Assembly (NCBI GenBank): GCA_021824055.1
Contig: JAKALV010000249.1
Coordinates: 1-5,115, forward strand
Origin: Acidobacteriota bacterium
GTDB taxonomy: Bacteria; Acidobacteriota; Vicinamibacteria; Vicinamibacterales; SCN-69-37
Direction of reading: 5' to 3'
DNA length: 5,115 nucleotides
Shown here: piece after piece, positions 1-5,115 of the stretch
Layout of the letters: each line of letters starts with the position of its first letter
Position numbering within the stretch: the first letter of the stretch is position 1
The notes under the pieces: model-generated
Told to the model about the DNA's origin: nothing
The model's database searches: none
The model's input: the letters and a program-made list of their open reading frames with translations, nothing else
Position numbers and translations under genes: made by a program

Positions 1-356
1 TCACCGGACACGAACAGCAGTCCGACGCGGCGCTCGCCCTTCGCCCGCAGCCGCTCGGCCGCCACGAGCTGAGCGGCGAGGATGCCCTTCGCGTCCGACG
101 ATCCCCGGCCGTACAACCGGCCGTTCTCGACGCGGCTCGGAAAGAACGGCGGCACGCAGTCGACGTGCGTCGAGAACACCACGACGGGATCGTCGATCGT
201 GGCGATGATGTTCACGCGGCCATGTGCGAGCGGTTGCGTCACCACGCGATACCCCTGCGACGTCAGTTCCGCCGCCAGCACCCGCGCGACGTCGCCCTCG
301 ACGCCCGTCGTCGAATCGATGTCGATCAGCTTTCGCGCGAACTCGATCAGGTTCAT
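1..356 (-). CDS. dapE: M20-family metallohydrolase, probable succinyl-diaminopimelate desuccinylase (partial, 3' part beyond left edge)
   Basis: Reading leftward from an ATG at 356, an open frame of 118 complete codons runs off the window edge. It starts MNLIEFARKLIDIDSTTG. The M20 (ArgE/DapE/CPG2) signature is clear: STHVDCVPP at residues 62-70 supplies the metal ligand His64 and the supporting Asp66, and GRGSSDAKG at 83-91 supplies the bridging metal ligand Asp88. The visible end LLFVSG is followed by GA, the first two bases of the next codon, which fits the catalytic glutamate (VSGEE) expected there. In the family, a di-zinc cytosolic enzyme hydrolyses an N-acyl amino acid; DapE releases succinate from N-succinyl-L,L-DAP. 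Its ATG overlaps the dapD stop as ATGA, with a modest purine-rich site (GGAAAG, 366-371) upstream. Sequence alone does not separate DapE from ArgE-like relatives; the DapE call rests on lying directly behind dapD. The lid domain and remaining ligands are outside the window. Confidence 0.8.
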   Translation of the reverse strand, partial: MNLIEFARKLIDIDSTTGVEGDVARVLAAELTSQGYRVVTQPLAHGRVNIIATIDDPVVVFSTHVDCVPPFFPSRVENGRLYGRGSSDAKGILAAQLVAAERLRAKGERRVGLLFVSG

Positions 357-1195
357 CGAATCCAGCTTTCCAGTTCCGTGCGCGTGTCGGTGCGGCTGTC
401 GCGGTACTTCACGATCACCGGCGTCGCGAGCGACAGGCCCCACTCCTTGCCCTGCCCCACCGTGACCGCGCGCGCGCCCGGCACCACCACCGCGCCCGCG
501 GGAATCACGAGCGGCTGTCCGGCCTCGGGCGTGATGATGCGGCCGTGCACGAGGTCGTACACCGGCGTGGATCCGGTCAACACCGTTCCAGCCGCGATCA
601 CCGCGCGTTCTTTGACGATGGCGCCTTCGTAGACGCCGGTATTGCCGCCGACCAGCACATCGTCTTCGATGATGACGGGCAGCGCGCCGACCGGCTCGAT
701 CACGCCGCCGATCTGCGCGGCCGCGCTGAGGTGCACGCGCTTGCCGATCTGCGCGCACGATCCGACGAGCGCGTGCGAGTCCACCAGCGACCCGTCGTCC
801 ACATACGCGCCGATGTTGATGTACATCGGCGGCATGCAGATCACGCCGCGGCCCATGAACGCGCCGTCGCGCACGGACGAGCCGCCCGGCACAATGCGGA
901 CGCCCGACTCAACGCCGGGCTTCTTCAGGATCAAGGTGTCCTTGTCGTAGAACGGCCACTTGCCGTGGTCCGCGGAAGCATCGACGGTGTCGCCGAATCG
1001 GAACCCGAGCAGGATTCCCTGCTTCACCCACGTGTTGACGCGCCAGCCGCCGGGCGCCGCCGGATCCGGCTCGGCCGCGCGCGCCTCGCCGGACGACAAC
1101 GCGCGGCGGAGCGCAAAGAACGCCTCGCGCGCCGCGACCTTGTCGGCCAGCTCGGCCTGAGAGAAGAGATCCTCAATCTGTTCCTGTAAGGTCAT
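353..1195 (-). CDS. dapD: 2,3,4,5-tetrahydropyridine-2,6-dicarboxylate N-succinyltransferase DapD
   Basis: A 280-residue protein, close to the 274 residues of E. coli DapD. It transfers succinyl from succinyl-CoA to tetrahydrodipicolinate, the committed step of the succinylase branch, in the cytosol. The N-terminal helical part (about 1-50) is followed by a left-handed beta-helix of hexapeptide repeats, about 100-240 (GAFMGRGVICMPPMYINIGAYVDD onward). The stretch VDSHALVGSCAQIGKRVHLS at 138-157 is the family hallmark. Asp139 and Glu190 (in GVYEGAIV) fall where the catalytic pair Asp141/Glu189 is described for DapD. The basic C-terminal tail with TELESWIR matches DapD and not the shorter acetyltransferase DapH. 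The ATG at 1195 is chosen because MTLQEQIEDLF fits the family and GAAAGG (1200-1205) precedes it; an in-frame TTG at 1207 would add only four residues and would consume that site. The stop overlaps the M20 start (ATGA). This is the only gene here separated from its upstream neighbour, by 55 bases. Confidence 0.95.
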   Translation of the reverse strand: MTLQEQIEDLFSQAELADKVAAREAFFALRRALSSGEARAAEPDPAAPGGWRVNTWVKQGILLGFRFGDTVDASADHGKWPFYDKDTLILKKPGVESGVRIVPGGSSVRDGAFMGRGVICMPPMYINIGAYVDDGSLVDSHALVGSCAQIGKRVHLSAAAQIGGVIEPVGALPVIIEDDVLVGGNTGVYEGAIVKERAVIAAGTVLTGSTPVYDLVHGRIITPEAGQPLVIPAGAVVVPGARAVTVGQGKEWGLSLATPVIVKYRDSRTDTRTELESWIR

Positions 1196-1199
1196 AAAA

Positions 1200-1205
1200 C
1201 CTTTC
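1200..1205 (-). promoter_or_regulatory. dapD ribosome binding site
   Basis: GAAAGG on the minus strand, four T bases before the ATG at 1195. It supports that ATG over the TTG at 1207, which would place this site inside the gene. Spacing is short. It lies directly next to the base of the dapA-dapD inverted repeat. This is the only gene start in the window that cannot rely on a stop/start overlap. Confidence 0.55.
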
Positions 1206-1281
1206 AACCGTGAAGGGCGTGAAGAACGTGAAGACGTTTCTTGGAAAAACCTACTTCACGTTCTCCACGTTCTTTACGGTT
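1206..1281. repeat. Long imperfect inverted repeat built of 9-base tandem units, spanning the dapA stop and the dapA-dapD gap
   Basis: On the plus strand three tandem 9-mers occur at 1210-1236 (GTGAAGGGC, GTGAAGAAC, GTGAAGACG). On the minus strand three related 9-mers at 1279-1251 (GTAAAGAAC, GTGGAGAAC, GTGAAGTAG) form the end of dapA, including its stop. The two arrays face each other. Arms 1218-1233 and 1254-1269 pair at 15 of 16 positions, the odd one being a G-U pair in the message, around a 20-base loop. Pairing extends outward to 1206 and 1281 (24 of 28 positions). The outer end abuts the dapD ribosome binding site at 1200-1205. In the message this would be a stable hairpin between dapA and dapD, perhaps affecting mRNA decay or dapD translation. 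It lacks a downstream U-tract, so it is not a standard terminator. Confidence 0.85.
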
Positions 1282-2156
1282 TCCAGCCCTTTAAGCACGT
1301 TCTTGATCTTGGCCTGCGACGTTTCCGTTACGGACACCATCGGCAAACGGTACACCGGCTCGCACAATCCCATTTCCGCCATGGCGAACTTGACCGGGCC
1401 CGGACTCGACTCGACGAAATTCACCTGCATCAGCGGCAGCAGACGGTTGTGAATCTGCCGCGCCGCCGCCATGTCGCCGCGCTCGGCGGCCTCCACCATC
1501 TGGACCATGTCGGCCGGCACCTCATTCGACGCCACGGAGATGATGCCCCGGCCGCCCAGCGCCATCACCGGCAGCGTCAGCGCGTCGTCGCCCGACAGCA
1601 CGACAAAATCGGCAGGCGCGTTGCGGATGATCTCGGCGATCTGCGAGATGTTGCCCGATGCTTCCTTCACGCCAACGATGCCATCGATGGCGGCGAGGCG
1701 CAGGAGCGTGGCCGGATCGATATTGCAGCCGGTGCGGCCGGGCACGTTGTAGAGCACGATCGGCAGCGCGGTGCTTTCCGCAATGGCCTTGTAGTGCTGG
1801 AACAGCCCTTCGGGCGTGGGCCTGTTGTAGTACGGCGTCACGGAGAGAATGCCCTGCGCGCCGATCTTCTCCATCTCTTCCACCGTGTGAATGACTTCGC
1901 GCGTGTTGTAGCCGCCGGCGCCCGCGAGCACGAGCGCTGTGTTGCCGGCTTCGTCGAGTGCGATCTCCACGAGCCGGCGCCGCTCCGATGACGTCAGCGT
2001 GGGGTTTTCGCCCGTGGTGCCGCAGGGCACCAGAAAGTGAATACCTGCCTGCACCTGCCGGCGCGCCAGCCTGCGAAACGCCGCTTCATCCACGTCGCCG
2101 TTGGCTTTGAACGGCGTGACGAGTGCTGTGCCGACTCCTGTCCACGACGTTCTCAT
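1251..2156 (-). CDS. dapA: 4-hydroxy-tetrahydrodipicolinate synthase DapA
   Basis: A 301-residue class I aldolase of the DapA/NAL (TIM-barrel) family. It condenses pyruvate with aspartate semialdehyde, the branch point to DAP. Visible landmarks are GTTGE 46-50 (Thr47, Thr48), TPYYNRP 108-114 (Tyr110 of the catalytic triad), YNVPGRTG 136-143 (Tyr136; Arg141 for the ASA carboxylate) and GVKEASGN 162-169 with the Schiff-base Lys164. These align with E. coli Thr44/45, Tyr107, Tyr133, Arg138 and Lys161 at a constant offset of 3. Positions of the E. coli lysine-feedback site are mostly changed (Asn51, Pro52, Ser56, Arg59 and Tyr83 for Ser48, Ala49, His53, His56 and Asn80; Glu87 is kept), so feedback sensitivity is doubtful. 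The start at 2156 overlaps the dapB stop (ATGA) and has GGGAG seven bases upstream; the in-frame extension to 2213 lies inside dapB and lacks homology-like sequence. The last residues, roughly VKNVENVK, are encoded by a 9-base repeat array. Confidence 0.96.
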   Translation of the reverse strand: MRTSWTGVGTALVTPFKANGDVDEAAFRRLARRQVQAGIHFLVPCGTTGENPTLTSSERRRLVEIALDEAGNTALVLAGAGGYNTREVIHTVEEMEKIGAQGILSVTPYYNRPTPEGLFQHYKAIAESTALPIVLYNVPGRTGCNIDPATLLRLAAIDGIVGVKEASGNISQIAEIIRNAPADFVVLSGDDALTLPVMALGGRGIISVASNEVPADMVQMVEAAERGDMAAARQIHNRLLPLMQVNFVESSPGPVKFAMAEMGLCEPVYRLPMVSVTETSQAKIKNVLKGLETVKNVENVK

Positions 2157-2848
2157 CTCGCATCTCCCAGCATGTCTTTCATCGAATACCAGCCCCGGCG
2201 GCCCTGCAGCCACCTGGCCGCCTCGAGGGCGCCATGCGCAAACACCGCGCGGTCGCGCACGGTGTGCGTCAGGGTCACCATGTCGGCTGTGCCGTCGAAT
2301 CCCACCGTGTGCGTGCCCGGAATGTTACCCGCGCGGGTGGACGACACATCAATCGCGCGTCCGTATCCGGCGTCCGCCATCGCCGCCTTCAACAACAGCG
2401 CCGTACCCGACGGCGCATCTTTTTTCATCGCATGATGCGCTTCGTGAACCCACGCGCCGTATTCAGCGTGCGGAGCGAATCGGCGCGCGGCGTCTTCGAC
2501 GATCAGCAGGAACGCGTTGAGGCCGAGCGAGAAGTTTGCCGCGGCCAGCACGCCGATGCGCCGCGCGGCAATGGCGCGGACCTCGGCGTCCTGGGCCTGC
2601 CACCCCGTCGTGCCGATGACGATGGCACGGGACGCCGGACCTTCAGGTCCGGCCATGGCCGCAACGGCGGCAACGTGGTCCAGCACGGCGTCGGCCGTCG
2701 AGAAATCGATTGCGACATCGAACGACAGTCGGGAATCGATGGACTGACCGCGAGCAATGACGCCGGCAACCTCGCAGCCGTGCGCCGGGGCGAACTGCTC
2801 CACCAGGCGGCCCATGCGGCCGTGGCCGATGATGAGGATGTGTGTCAT
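2153..2848 (-). CDS. dapB: 4-hydroxy-tetrahydrodipicolinate reductase DapB
   Basis: A 231-residue NAD(P)H-dependent reductase that converts the DapA product to tetrahydrodipicolinate, the substrate of DapD. The N-terminal Rossmann fold begins MTHILIIGHGRMG with the glycine motif G8-H-G10-RMG13. DFST (48-51) and GTTGW (79-83) are the usual nucleotide-domain landmarks. The catalytic stretch is EAHHAMKKDAPSGTA at 136-150, where His138/His139 and Lys142 correspond to His159/His160 and Lys163 of E. coli. The protein is shorter than E. coli DapB (273 residues) because it has the compact N-terminal half seen in many phyla. It is oddly enlarged at 66-72 (AGPEGPA), where a perfect hairpin is read in frame just before the strand leading to GTTGW. 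The ATG overlaps the lysC stop (ATGA), with AGGA (2855-2858) six bases upstream; the frame remains open upstream to 3127 but only as a shadow of lysC. Confidence 0.95.
   Translation of the reverse strand: MTHILIIGHGRMGRLVEQFAPAHGCEVAGVIARGQSIDSRLSFDVAIDFSTADAVLDHVAAVAAMAGPEGPASRAIVIGTTGWQAQDAEVRAIAARRIGVLAAANFSLGLNAFLLIVEDAARRFAPHAEYGAWVHEAHHAMKKDAPSGTALLLKAAMADAGYGRAIDVSSTRAGNIPGTHTVGFDGTADMVTLTHTVRDRAVFAHGALEAARWLQGRRGWYSMKDMLGDAR
2164..2168 (-). promoter_or_regulatory. dapA ribosome binding site
   Basis: GGGAG on the minus strand, seven bases upstream of the ATG at 2156 and inside the last codons of dapB. It fixes the dapA start at the ATGA overlap and argues against the in-frame extension to 2213. 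Confidence 0.6.
2634..2653. repeat. Perfect palindromic hairpin, 8-bp stem with TTCA/TGAA loop, in frame inside dapB
   Basis: Plus-strand arms GCCGGACC (2634-2641) and GGTCCGGC (2646-2653) flank TTCA (2642-2645). In dapB it reads as residues 66-72, AGPEGPA. The design (8-9 bp GC-rich arms, 4-base TTCA/TGAA loop) matches the two hairpins at the end of lysC, but the loop is in the opposite orientation. From remembered family spacing between the DFS motif and GTTGW, the protein here is about seven residues too long, close to the 20-21 bases of the hairpin. Confidence 0.75.
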
Positions 2849-4332
2849 GACCGGTCCTGGCTGGCCGAGCTGAAGCTCGGCCCTACGTACTCGGTGCTCG
2901 GCGCGGCGGGCTGAAGCCCGCCGCCTGCGAGAGAGTCGTCTGCCTCGCCGAAGAACTGATCGTGCAGGCGGTTGAGCGCGGCCGGCAGGTCGGCGGCCGC
3001 GATGACGATCGTGACGTTGCGGCGCGACGCGGCCTGCGACACCATGCGCAGCGGCACGCCGTCGACCGCGCTCAGCAGATGGCCCGCAAAGGCGCGATCG
3101 GTGATGATGCCGTCGCCGACCGCGCAAATCAGCGCGAGGTCGCCTTCGCTCGACACGTCCGCAAACTCCGACAGGTCGGCGACGATCGCCGGCAGCCGCC
3201 GCCGGTCATCCACCGTGACGGACACGCTCACTTCGGACGTGGTCACGACATCAACCGACGTCTTGTGCCGCTCGAACACTTCAAAGAGCCGGCGCAGAAA
3301 GCCATGTGTCATCAGCATGCGGGTGGACGTGATGTTCACCACGGTGACGCCAGTCTTCGAGGCAATGGCCGTGACGGCGCGTCTGCCCGGTGGACGGGTG
3401 GCCGTGATCAACGTGCCGGACGCCTCCGGCCGCTGCGAGTTGAGGATGCGAACGGGAATGTCGCGCCGGACGGCCGGCTGGATGGTGGCCGGGTGCAACA
3501 CCTTCGCGCCGAAGTACGCCAGCTCCGACGCCTCTTCAAACGACAGATGCGGCACGACCTGCGGATCGCTGATGACGCGCGGATCGGCGGTGAGCATGCC
3601 GTCAACGTCGGTCCAGATCTGAATCTCCGAGGCGCCAAGCGCGGCGCCGACGATCGCGCCCGTAAAGTCCGAGCCGCCGCGGCCCAGCGTGGTCGTCACC
3701 CCGCGCCCGGTAGCGCCCACAAATCCCCCGACGACGGGAATGACGCCCTGCGAGAGCAGCGGCTCGACCGCCGCGCGAATCGCGGCATTCGTCGGGTCGG
3801 CGACCGGCACCGCCGATGTGAACTCGTCGTTGGTCACGACGACGGCTCGCGCGTCGACCCATGCGGCGGCCTGGCCGTGCGCGGTCAGCGCCGCCGCCAC
3901 GATGCGGCTGCTGGCGAGTTCGCCCGTCGCGGCGATCGCGTCCAGCCATCGCGGCGATACCTCGCCGAGCACCGCCAACGCGCCCACGATCCGGTCCAGT
4001 TCATCAAACTCTCGATCGAGGTCAGCGATCAGCGTCGCGCGCAGCGCGGGGTCGATCACCACCGACGCCATGCCGTGGTGGCGCTGGCGCAGCGAACGGA
4101 CGTTCGCGCGCGCCGCGTCGATGTCGCCGGCGCCCGCCTCGGCCGCGATGCCGAGCAACCGATCCGTGACCCCGGCCAGCGCGGAGACCACCACGACCGG
4201 CGCCTCGCGGCGGCCGTTTGCGCCGTCGCCAGGTACGATCGCGGCCGCGGGCGCGCGGCGAACGATCTCGATCACACGTTCGATGGCGGCGCGGTCCTTG
4301 ACGGACGTGCCGCCGAATTTCATGACGATCAC
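2845..4332 (-). CDS. lysC: Aspartate kinase (LysC type, with tandem ACT domains)
   Basis: A 495-residue monofunctional aspartokinase that phosphorylates L-aspartate with ATP, the pathway entry step. The amino-acid-kinase domain spans about 1-310: KFGGTSV 5-11, TTTLGRGGSDFTG 213-225, WTDVDGMLTADPR 240-252 and FGAKVLHPAT 274-283. Two ACT domains follow (about 321-395 and 398-462). No homoserine dehydrogenase is fused. It resembles E. coli LysC (449 residues) along its length. The lysine-site stretch RMLMTHGFLRRLF and SVDVVTTSEVSVSV keeps Met339, Gly344, Phe345, Leu346, Val360, Asp361 and Ser366, so inhibition by lysine is likely. Two things are odd. An Ala/Gly/Pro-rich insertion of about 14 residues lies near 27-44 between the first two strands. 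About 30 extra C-terminal residues follow QFFGE, largely encoded by two hairpin repeats. The GTG start overlaps the asd stop (GTGA) and sits seven bases after GGAGG; the ATG at 4323 would be 16 bases away. Confidence 0.95.
   Translation of the reverse strand: MIVMKFGGTSVKDRAAIERVIEIVRRAPAAAIVPGDGANGRREAPVVVVSALAGVTDRLLGIAAEAGAGDIDAARANVRSLRQRHHGMASVVIDPALRATLIADLDREFDELDRIVGALAVLGEVSPRWLDAIAATGELASSRIVAAALTAHGQAAAWVDARAVVVTNDEFTSAVPVADPTNAAIRAAVEPLLSQGVIPVVGGFVGATGRGVTTTLGRGGSDFTGAIVGAALGASEIQIWTDVDGMLTADPRVISDPQVVPHLSFEEASELAYFGAKVLHPATIQPAVRRDIPVRILNSQRPEASGTLITATRPPGRRAVTAIASKTGVTVVNITSTRMLMTHGFLRRLFEVFERHKTSVDVVTTSEVSVSVTVDDRRRLPAIVADLSEFADVSSEGDLALICAVGDGIITDRAFAGHLLSAVDGVPLRMVSQAASRRNVTIVIAAADLPAALNRLHDQFFGEADDSLAGGGLQPAAPSTEYVGPSFSSASQDRS
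2863..2882. repeat. Perfect palindromic hairpin, 8-bp stem with TGAA/TTCA loop, at the lysC-dapB junction
   Basis: Plus-strand arms GGCCGAGC (2863-2870) and GCTCGGCC (2875-2882) flank TGAA (2871-2874). It encodes LysC residues about 484-490 (GPSFSSA) of the extra C-terminal tail. Its left end is four bases upstream of the dapB ribosome binding site AGGA (2855-2858), so in the message it would fold just before dapB initiation. The spacer to the neighbouring hairpin includes the 6-base palindrome TACGTA (2884-2889). Confidence 0.85.
2903..2924. repeat. Perfect palindromic hairpin, 9-bp stem with TGAA/TTCA loop, within the 3' end of lysC
   Basis: Plus-strand arms GCGGCGGGC (2903-2911) and GCCCGCCGC (2916-2924) are exact reverse complements around TGAA (2912-2915); in the message the loop reads UUCA. 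It encodes LysC residues about 470-477 (GGGLQPAA), beyond the usual end of the second ACT domain. A second hairpin of the same design lies 20 bases away at 2863-2882, and the pair looks like one composite element. Confidence 0.85.
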
Positions 4333-5115
4333 AGCAGTCCCTCCGCGGTCATGAGTTCGGCGTTGAGAATGGCGGCGCCGGCCGCGCCGCGCACGGTGTT
4401 ATGTCCCAGCGCGACGAACTTGTGCGTGAACACCGGACACGCGCGCACCCGGCCCACCGATACCGTCATGCCGTCACCGAGGTCGGCATCCATCCGCGGT
4501 TGCGGCCGATTGTCTTCGTCTTTCACCACCACCGGCTGTGCCGGTGACGTCGGCAGTGTCAACTCCTGCGGCCGGCCCCGGAAGCCCGCCAGCGCGGCCT
4601 TGACGTCATCGACACTCGGGCGTCCGGCCAGGTCCACCGACACCGTCATCGTATGGCCGTCGATCACGGCCACTCTGTTCGTATGCGCGCTGATCACCGC
4701 CTCGAGCGGTGCGCGGCCGCCGTCCGCGCCGAGAATCTTCTGCGTTTCGGTTTCGAGCTTGTCCTCTTCACCGCCGATGAACGGCACCACGTTGCCGAGA
4801 ATATCGAGCGACGCCACACCCGGATACCCCGCGCCCGACACCGCCTGCATCGTGGTCACGACGACCGCGCGGATGTCGAAGATGCGGAGTGGCGCCAGGG
4901 CCATCGCGAGCACGACGGTCGAACAGTTGGGATTGGTGACGATCGCGCCGGGCCACCGCTTCGCGGCGCGCTGCTCGGGCAGCAGCATCAGGTGCTCGGC
5001 ATTGATCTCGGGAATCAATAGCGGCACCAGCGGGTCCATGCGGAAGTTGCGCGCGTTGCTCATGACGATGTGGCCGGCGGCGGCGAAGGCGGCTTCGACC
5101 TCACCGGCCACGGAG
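4329..5115 (-). CDS. asd: Aspartate-semialdehyde dehydrogenase (partial, 5' end beyond right edge)
   Basis: 261 complete codons are visible, entering in frame at the window edge with SVAGEVEAAFAAAGHIV, so the N-terminal NADP-binding part (about 85-90 residues by family length) is missing. The GTG at 5111 is an internal valine and not a start. The enzyme reduces aspartyl-4-phosphate, made by LysC, to aspartate semialdehyde, the DapA substrate. Counting from that GTG, NPNCST at 60-65 carries the catalytic Cys63, QAVSGAGYPGV at 89-99 is a conserved substrate loop, and AHTNRVAVIDGHT at 142-154 carries the acid/base histidine (His153). The C-terminus VALGHNTVRGAAGAAILNAEL is typical. The NPNCST plus NRVxVxDGH pattern points to the archaeal/fungal-like Asd subclass, about 350 residues, and not the E. 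coli type. Its TGA overlaps the lysC GTG. The promoter and any lysine riboswitch would lie outside the window. Confidence 0.95.
   Translation of the reverse strand, partial: SVAGEVEAAFAAAGHIVMSNARNFRMDPLVPLLIPEINAEHLMLLPEQRAAKRWPGAIVTNPNCSTVVLAMALAPLRIFDIRAVVVTTMQAVSGAGYPGVASLDILGNVVPFIGGEEDKLETETQKILGADGGRAPLEAVISAHTNRVAVIDGHTMTVSVDLAGRPSVDDVKAALAGFRGRPQELTLPTSPAQPVVVKDEDNRPQPRMDADLGDGMTVSVGRVRACPVFTHKFVALGHNTVRGAAGAAILNAELMTAEGLL
4340..4344 (-). promoter_or_regulatory. lysC ribosome binding site
   Basis: GGAGG on the minus strand with a seven-base spacer to the GTG at 4332, inside the end of asd. This is the strongest Shine-Dalgarno match in the window. It favours the GTG start, which also gives the GTGA overlap, over the ATG nine bases later. 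Confidence 0.65.

Noticed and set aside
224..1189. Long plus-strand open frame (321 codons) opposite dapD and the M20 gene
   Set aside because: It is arginine-, histidine- and alanine-rich with no recognisable domain, and lies antisense to clearly conserved genes. Such frames are expected in GC-rich DNA.
353..1195. DapH (acetyltransferase) instead of DapD
   Set aside because: The length, the VDSHALVGSCAQIGK motif and the C-terminal region match the succinyltransferase; DapH is shorter and has a different N-terminal part.
1210..1279. CRISPR-like or satellite array
   Set aside because: Units are only 9 bases, have no spacers, and number three per strand.
1196..1281. Intrinsic terminator after dapA
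   Set aside because: The stem is strong but has a 20-base loop and no U-tract after the distal arm. The dapD ribosome binding site and start follow at once, so termination there would cut off the rest of the pathway.
2153..3127. Longer version of dapB starting inside lysC
   Set aside because: The first 93 residues are arginine-rich antifamily sequence read out of frame from lysC. Family homology begins exactly at MTHILIIGHG at 2848, where there is an ATGA overlap.
3415..3430. Hairpin GCCGGA-CGCC-TCCGGC inside lysC
   Set aside because: The stem is only 6 bp, the loop differs from TTCA, and the encoded RPEASGT matches normal LysC length at this position, so there is no sign of insertion.
3689..4354. 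Plus-strand open frame opposite the start of lysC
   Set aside because: Low-complexity Ser/Thr/Ala-rich translation with no family resemblance; a shadow of lysC.
5109..5111. GTG as the asd start codon
   Set aside because: The frame stays open to the window edge, and the sequence around it (SVAGEVEAAF) is mid-domain Asd sequence, with the NADP-binding N-terminus still to come.

Overview
The window is one densely packed minus-strand operon for the aspartate-to-diaminopimelate/lysine pathway, read from the right edge to the left. In transcription order the genes are asd (5' end outside the window), lysC, dapB, dapA, dapD and an M20-family metallohydrolase that is probably the desuccinylase DapE (3' part outside the window). 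Together they cover L-aspartate to N-succinyl-L,L-DAP, plus the following deacylation. The aminotransferase (dapC/argD), the epimerase (dapF) and lysA are not in the visible part. Presence of DapD means the succinylase branch is used. Diaminopimelate supplies both peptidoglycan and lysine.

Four of the five gene junctions are 4-base stop/start overlaps: GTGA at asd/lysC, and ATGA at lysC/dapB, dapB/dapA and dapD/M20. The exception is dapA/dapD, where a 55-base gap carries a long imperfect inverted repeat made of 9-base tandem units. The arm nearest dapD ends directly beside the dapD ribosome binding site. No promoter, terminator, RNA gene, CRISPR array or transposase is visible, and apart from this gap every base is coding.

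The unusual content is small repeat modules lying inside or against core metabolic genes. Two perfect hairpins with the same 4-base loop (TTCA in the message) encode much of a C-terminal tail on LysC. A third hairpin of the same design, with the loop in the opposite orientation (TGAA), sits in frame inside dapB and accounts for about seven extra residues. The dapA stop codon and last residues lie in the 9-base repeat. These look like mobile or spreading short palindromic elements tolerated in coding sequence. The genes themselves are conventional, and I see no new biochemical system here.

The organism is a GC-rich Gram-negative-type bacterium. The gene order, the short DapB, the LysC of E. 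coli type and the style of the palindromic repeats suggest Acidobacteriota (perhaps Vicinamibacteria) or a similar environmental phylum. That placement is an inference from pattern memory and not from a search.
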